Origin: an uncultured Gemmataceae bacterium
GTDB taxonomy: Bacteria > Planctomycetota > Planctomycetia > Gemmatales > Gemmataceae
Assembly (NCBI GenBank): GCA_937922175.1
Contig: CAKZUU010000459.1
Span: forward strand, 1 to 10,314
DNA length: 10,314 nt
Direction: 5' to 3'
Below are positions 6,811 through 10,314 of this stretch, one piece after another; position 1 is the stretch's first letter, and every line of letters starts with the position of its first letter. The position numbers and the translations under genes are program-made. Under the pieces are notes generated by a model. It was not told where the DNA came from, made no database searches, and saw only the letters and a program-made list of their open reading frames with translations.

Positions 6811-8091
6811 ATGAAACATCTCACGGAATTGCGGGAAATCCTGCGGTATGTGCCGCAGTTCCGCGACAAGATTTTCGTCATCGCGTTGGATGGTGCCGTC
6901 GTCGCCGACGAGAACTTCCCCAATCTGATGGTGGACATCCACCTGCTTCGGGCGCTGCGGATCGGCGTGGTCTTGGTTCACGGCGCCAGCTTGCAGATCA
7001 AGCAACTCGCCGAGGCGACAGGCAAGCAGGTGTCGAATACGGACGGGACCGGCATCACGGACGAGGTGACGCTGGACTTGGCAATTACGGCGGCGAATCG
7101 AATCACGCACGAGATTCTGGAGGGTCTGGCCACTCACGATCTGCGGGCCGCCTATGCGAATGTCTTGACCGCTCACCCGGCAGGAATCCTGAAGGGCATC
7201 AATCATTTGTGGACGGGGCGCGTCGATCGAGTCGATGTACCTCTGCTCGACACCTTGCTGCGGGCTGACATCATTCCGGTCGTGCCTCCTCTGGGTTGCG
7301 ATGGCGACGCCAACACGTATCGGCTCAACTCCGACACCGTCGCCGTCGACATCGCTTGGGCGTTGCATGCGGCCAAACTAATCTACCTGGCGCCGGCACC
7401 GGGGGTCGAGGTGGATGGGAAGTTGATTCGCCAACTCAGTGTCGACGAAGCGGCGGACATCCTTAAGTCTCAACGCGAGCGAGTCGCCCCGGACATGATT
7501 TCCAAATTGGAGCAGGCGACCCGAGCGGCTCGTCTGGGCGTCCCCCGAATTCACATCATCGACGGCCGCGAAGAGGAAGGATTGCTCGCCGAGGTCTTCT
7601 CCAACGAGGGGATCGGTACCCTGATTCATGCCAACGAGTATCAGTCGATTCGCAAGGCTCTGAAAAAAGACGTTCGCGCGATCCATGCCATGATCCAAGC
7701 CGGCGTCGCCACGGATGAGCTGATGCGTCGGTCTCGCGCTGACATCGAACGTCAGATCGACGATTTCTACTTGTTTGAGGTGGATCGCGTTCCGGTCGGA
7801 TGCTGTGCGTTGCACAAGTATCCGAAGGAAGGAGTGGCCGAAGTCGCTTGCGTGTATGTCGATTCACGCTTCGAAAACCGGGGCATCGGCCGTAAGCTGA
7901 TTCGCTTCGCCGAGGAACAAGCCAAAAACGCCGGGTATCGTCGGCTCTTGGCGCTGTCAACCCAAGCCGTCAACTACTTCCTGCACAAGTGCGGCTTTCA
8001 ACTCGGCGACCCTGATGACCTTCCGCCCGCACGTCGCGAATCGTATGAGCGGAGCGGCCGTTGCTCGCAGGTGTTGCGGAAGAATATCTGA
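6811..8091 (+). CDS. argA: amino-acid N-acetyltransferase (N-acetylglutamate synthase, ArgA type)
   Basis: It makes N-acetylglutamate from glutamate and acetyl-CoA, the first step of arginine biosynthesis. The protein has 426 residues, close to E. coli ArgA (443). Residues 1-275 are an amino-acid-kinase fold: FVIALDGAVV (22-31), VVLVHGAS (53-60), LNSDTVAVDIA (172-182), and IDGREEEGLLAEVFSNEGIGTLI (250-272) closing the domain as in ArgA. Residues about 285-426 are a GNAT acetyltransferase: VAEVACVYVDSRFENRGIGRKL (342-363) carries the acetyl-CoA loop (RGIG), followed by LSTQAVNYFLHKCGF. The kinase-fold lysine of N-acetylglutamate kinase is absent, as expected, since this domain senses arginine in ArgA. 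The enzyme is therefore likely inhibited by arginine. An in-frame TGA at 6784 leaves ATG 6811 as the only start; GGAG is only 2 bases upstream. No other arg genes are in the window. Confidence 0.93.
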   Translation: MKHLTELREILRYVPQFRDKIFVIALDGAVVADENFPNLMVDIHLLRALRIGVVLVHGASLQIKQLAEATGKQVSNTDGTGITDEVTLDLAITAANRITHEILEGLATHDLRAAYANVLTAHPAGILKGINHLWTGRVDRVDVPLLDTLLRADIIPVVPPLGCDGDANTYRLNSDTVAVDIAWALHAAKLIYLAPAPGVEVDGKLIRQLSVDEAADILKSQRERVAPDMISKLEQATRAARLGVPRIHIIDGREEEGLLAEVFSNEGIGTLIHANEYQSIRKALKKDVRAIHAMIQAGVATDELMRRSRADIERQIDDFYLFEVDRVPVGCCALHKYPKEGVAEVACVYVDSRFENRGIGRKLIRFAEEQAKNAGYRRLLALSTQAVNYFLHKCGFQLGDPDDLPPARRESYERSGRCSQVLRKNI

Positions 8092-8103
8092 TCCAGACGC
8101 TTC

Positions 8104-9360
8104 TCAACGCTCCCGGAAGGCGTAGAGGGAGCTTTGGCTGCGGAGCAGCAGCAAACCTTCCGCCGCCGCGAACGAAGCCAGTGTCCGCTCCGGGACCTTG
8201 CTTCGGGCCACGATTTCAAAGGTCGGCCTCGCCCGGAGAATCGTCGCCTGGCCGGTTTCGTTCAGCAGGTAGATCAATCCCCCGGCTTCCATCGGCGACG
8301 AAGTGTACGCTCCGGGGACCCGTTCTTGCCAATGGAGCTTGCCCGTCCGGGCATCCACACAACTGGCCAACCCTTGATCCGACACGAGATAGAGTTCATC
8401 GCCCACCAACAGCGGCGACGGATTCAGCGGAGCACCTCGCCGAAGTTGCCAAACCACGTGGCTTTCGGTGACGTCGCCCCTTCCGTCAACGCGAACCGCC
8501 AACAGCGAGGGGAGATCATAACCGGTGCTGAAAAACACCAGGCCGTGCCCAAAAACGGGTCGAGGCACCACCGAGTATCCGTCATAACGGACACGCCAGA
8601 TCTCCCGACCATCTCGGGGGCGATAGGAAGCCGCTCCACCCGCACCGGGCAGAAAGACCTGCTTGTCGCCATCGACCTCGATCACCAGCGGCGTGCAGAA
8701 CGCGAACCTCTTGGTTGCCTCCCAGGATCGCGGCGTTCGCCAACGTTCCCGGCCGCTCGAGGCATCCAAGCCGACGACAAACGGATTCGTCGCCCCATCG
8801 CAACTGAAAATCAACATGTCGTCGACCAGAACGGGACTCCCCCCATTACCGTGTACCGGCGCATAACGAATGTCGCGATTGGTCCAGATGATGTGTCCGG
8901 TCCGGTCCAGACAGGCGGTCCCTTGATGCCCGAAATGCACGTAGATCCGCTCGCCCGCGACGATCGGCGACGGGCTTGCATGGCTGTTTTTCGAGTGAAT
9001 CGGCGGTGCCGTTCGCCCGTCCTGATGGAACACTTCGACGTCCCAAACAATCTGGCCGGTCGCAGCATCGAGGCACAAAGCACGCAATGAATGATCCCCA
9101 CCGCGGGGGACGGCCGTCGTCAAATAGACTCGGCCATCCACCAAAGCCGGCGACGACCAGCCCAGACCCGGAATCGTCGCCTTCCAGAGAAGATTTTGCT
9201 CCGGACTCCAGGTCGTCGGGAGGGGCTTCCCGTGATACCGACCTTGAGCGGTCGGCCCCCGAAATTCGGGCCAGTCAGCTCCACTGAGTACGAGCACCAT
9301 GATCCCGGCCAGCACAGCCAAGCTACCCTCGTGTCGGGAAATTCGGAGTTTGCAGCTCAT
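8104..9360 (-). CDS. exported PQQ-like beta-propeller repeat protein
   Basis: With the ATG at 9360 the protein has 418 residues. That start has AGGAA 8 bases upstream and opens with a signal peptide or N-terminal anchor (hydrophobic LAVLAGIMVLVLSG, about residues 14-27). An in-frame GTG at 9384 would add 8 polar residues and has poorer spacing. The mature part begins with WPEFRGPTAQG, the usual opening of planctomycete PQQ-like proteins. It continues with propeller blades marked by LDAATGQIVWD, LDASSGRERWR, RPRDGREIWR and VDARTGKLHW. These blades resemble PQQ-dependent dehydrogenases and BamB, but I see no active-site set proving PQQ binding, so the role is unknown and it is not called a dehydrogenase. 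It lies 28 bases downstream of the right-edge gene, probably in one operon, and 12 bases from the argA stop. Confidence 0.92.
   Translation of the reverse strand: MSCKLRISRHEGSLAVLAGIMVLVLSGADWPEFRGPTAQGRYHGKPLPTTWSPEQNLLWKATIPGLGWSSPALVDGRVYLTTAVPRGGDHSLRALCLDAATGQIVWDVEVFHQDGRTAPPIHSKNSHASPSPIVAGERIYVHFGHQGTACLDRTGHIIWTNRDIRYAPVHGNGGSPVLVDDMLIFSCDGATNPFVVGLDASSGRERWRTPRSWEATKRFAFCTPLVIEVDGDKQVFLPGAGGAASYRPRDGREIWRVRYDGYSVVPRPVFGHGLVFFSTGYDLPSLLAVRVDGRGDVTESHVVWQLRRGAPLNPSPLLVGDELYLVSDQGLASCVDARTGKLHWQERVPGAYTSSPMEAGGLIYLLNETGQATILRARPTFEIVARSKVPERTLASFAAAEGLLLLRSQSSLYAFRER
8109..8132 (+). terminator. weak candidate terminator hairpin after argA
   Basis: GCTCCC (8109-8114) and GGGAGC (8127-8132) can form a 6-bp stem with a 12-base loop, followed by only three T. 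It overlaps the 3' end of the convergent PQQ-like gene. The large loop and short T-run make it a weak candidate. Confidence 0.2.
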
Positions 9361-9368
9361 CGTGTCGG

Positions 9369-9373
9369 TTCCT
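9369..9373 (-). promoter_or_regulatory. ribosome binding site AGGAA deciding the PQQ-like gene start
   Basis: AGGAA on the minus strand is 8 bases from the ATG at 9360, supporting that start over the in-frame GTG at 9384. It lies in the 28-base gap after the upstream gene's stop at 9389-9391. Confidence 0.5.
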
Positions 9374-9388
9374 GGGTCGGTCACCTTC

Positions 9389-10314
9389 TCATTTGTCGAG
9401 TTTCAGCCACGGACGGAAAATCGTCCGAACCCGGGAGTCGCTGAGTTCGCTGGACAGGACGACTTGCTCAGCGGTCGCCGCGAGTCGAAACGTCGTCAGC
9501 CAGTCGAGGATGGGGCTGAGTTCAGGCAGTTCCCGATCACCGAGCGGCTGCCATTGTTTCGCCCTGTTCAGAGAAAGGCGGAGGAACTGTTGGAGGGCGG
9601 TCGAGGTCGGCGGATCGGGCACGCGGAAACAAAGGTCGAATCGTAACGTCGTATGCACCCGCAGCAGGCCCACGACACTCTCGATTCGCTCAAGACATTG
9701 TCGCTGCGTTTCGTCTGCTGTGGGTACCATCGCCAGCGCTCCGGGGAGTGCGACGAACCAGCCGCACGTGCCTTGGGCCGATTGCTCCATCAGGCGACGC
9801 AGTTCTGGGCGGGGCGGGCGCCAAGACTTCCGTTCACGTAACCACTCCAGGTGCGAGGAACACGCGAGTGTTTGTTCATCCAGGACCTGAAAAAAGAACG
9901 GCGGAGATCCCTGCGCTTCCAAGATTCGCTCGTCGCCGAACTGGTGGGCGTGGATTCCATCGGGTGGCTGGCGTGTCGAGGCTGATGGGGACGAGTCGTT
10001 GGGGTCCTGACCGAATCGACCTCGAATCACCAACCATCCCCGATCAGGATGAGCCGACGAGACGGACCAGATCACTCGCTCGATGTCTCGGGCTGGTTCC
10101 ACTCTGAGCCAGCGGAGGAGATTGCCGAAGCGATGGTTCGCCTCTTGTCGTGGGAGCCTGATGTGAGACAAGGAGGAAAGACCGAGGGGGGAATTGAGCA
10201 GTTGCCGAAGTTCGATGCAAACCACCAGATCTGCGGAGGGGGGAATCGGTTCATTGCCATCAGCGGCCCCCACGCGCGAAGGGCTCATCCCCGCGACAAG
10301 AACCAGAGGCATCA
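9389..10314 (-). CDS. exported hypothetical protein, start probably just outside the window
   Basis: The frame is open from the right edge to a TGA at 9389-9391, giving 307 residues from the first visible ATG (10312). That ATG is 2 bases from the edge and no Shine-Dalgarno can be seen. MPLVLVAGMSPSRVGAADG looks like the hydrophobic and cleavage parts of a signal peptide lacking its basic n-region, so the true start may be upstream. The mature part starts with SADLVVCIELRQLLNSPLG, then DIERVIWSVSS, WLVIRGRF, a FQVLDEQTLACSS segment and GWFVALPGALAMV. This alternating strand/helix pattern resembles exported proteins of unknown function common in Gemmata relatives. I recognise no catalytic motif and no CxxCH. 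It is probably cotranscribed with the PQQ-like gene 28 bases downstream. Confidence 0.75.
   Translation of the reverse strand, partial: MPLVLVAGMSPSRVGAADGNEPIPPSADLVVCIELRQLLNSPLGLSSLSHIRLPRQEANHRFGNLLRWLRVEPARDIERVIWSVSSAHPDRGWLVIRGRFGQDPNDSSPSASTRQPPDGIHAHQFGDERILEAQGSPPFFFQVLDEQTLACSSHLEWLRERKSWRPPRPELRRLMEQSAQGTCGWFVALPGALAMVPTADETQRQCLERIESVVGLLRVHTTLRFDLCFRVPDPPTSTALQQFLRLSLNRAKQWQPLGDRELPELSPILDWLTTFRLAATAEQVVLSSELSDSRVRTIFRPWLKLDK

Noticed and set aside
6727..7368. 213-residue minus-strand open frame
   Set aside because: It is antisense to the N-terminal domain of ArgA, which aligns well with known ArgA sequence.
8134..9090. 318-residue plus-strand open frame
   Set aside because: It is antisense to the PQQ-like gene, whose blade motifs are clear on the other strand. 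Its translation is Arg/Pro/Gln-rich low-complexity sequence without domains.

Overview
This 10.3 kb window looks like a chromosomal segment of a planctomycete (Planctomycetota, plausibly the Gemmata group). The main evidence is a 982-aa exported protein joining a dehydrogenase-type beta-propeller, HEAT-like repeats and a C-terminal CxxCH cytochrome c domain, an architecture characteristic of planctomycetes and verrucomicrobia. An exported PQQ-like beta-propeller protein, a thioredoxin reductase with two extra segments, and an ATP-grasp protein of a type I associate with planctomycetes agree with this. The DNA is fairly GC-rich throughout. I see no compositional break, insertion sequence, CRISPR array, tRNA or rRNA.

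Layout, left to right. (1) The 5' part of a minus-strand HEAT-repeat gene runs off the left edge. (2) Divergent from it is a plus-strand gene for a 226-aa exported DUF4230-like protein. (3) Convergent with that is the minus-strand 982-aa heme-binding protein. (4) A 128-bp divergent gap leads to a plus-strand ATP-grasp ligase. (5) Convergent with it, across a 30-bp gap holding a GC-rich hairpin, is minus-strand thioredoxin reductase (trxB). (6) A 168-bp divergent gap with an inverted repeat separates trxB from plus-strand argA-type N-acetylglutamate synthase (amino-acid-kinase fold plus GNAT). (7) Convergent with argA across 12 bp is a minus-strand pair, probably an operon: an exported hypothetical protein (start at or beyond the right edge) followed 28 bp later by an exported PQQ-like beta-propeller protein.

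Apart from that pair, the genes alternate in direction and look like separate transcription units. Two are recognisable core metabolism (trxB for thiol redox, argA for the first step of arginine synthesis). Four appear exported or periplasmic (DUF4230-like, heme-binding, PQQ-like, and the right-edge hypothetical). The ATP-grasp protein may belong to tetrahydromethanopterin cofactor synthesis, but that is inference. I found no clear new multi-gene system. The items most worth checking are the ATP-grasp substrate, the two trxB insertions and the hairpin upstream of argA.
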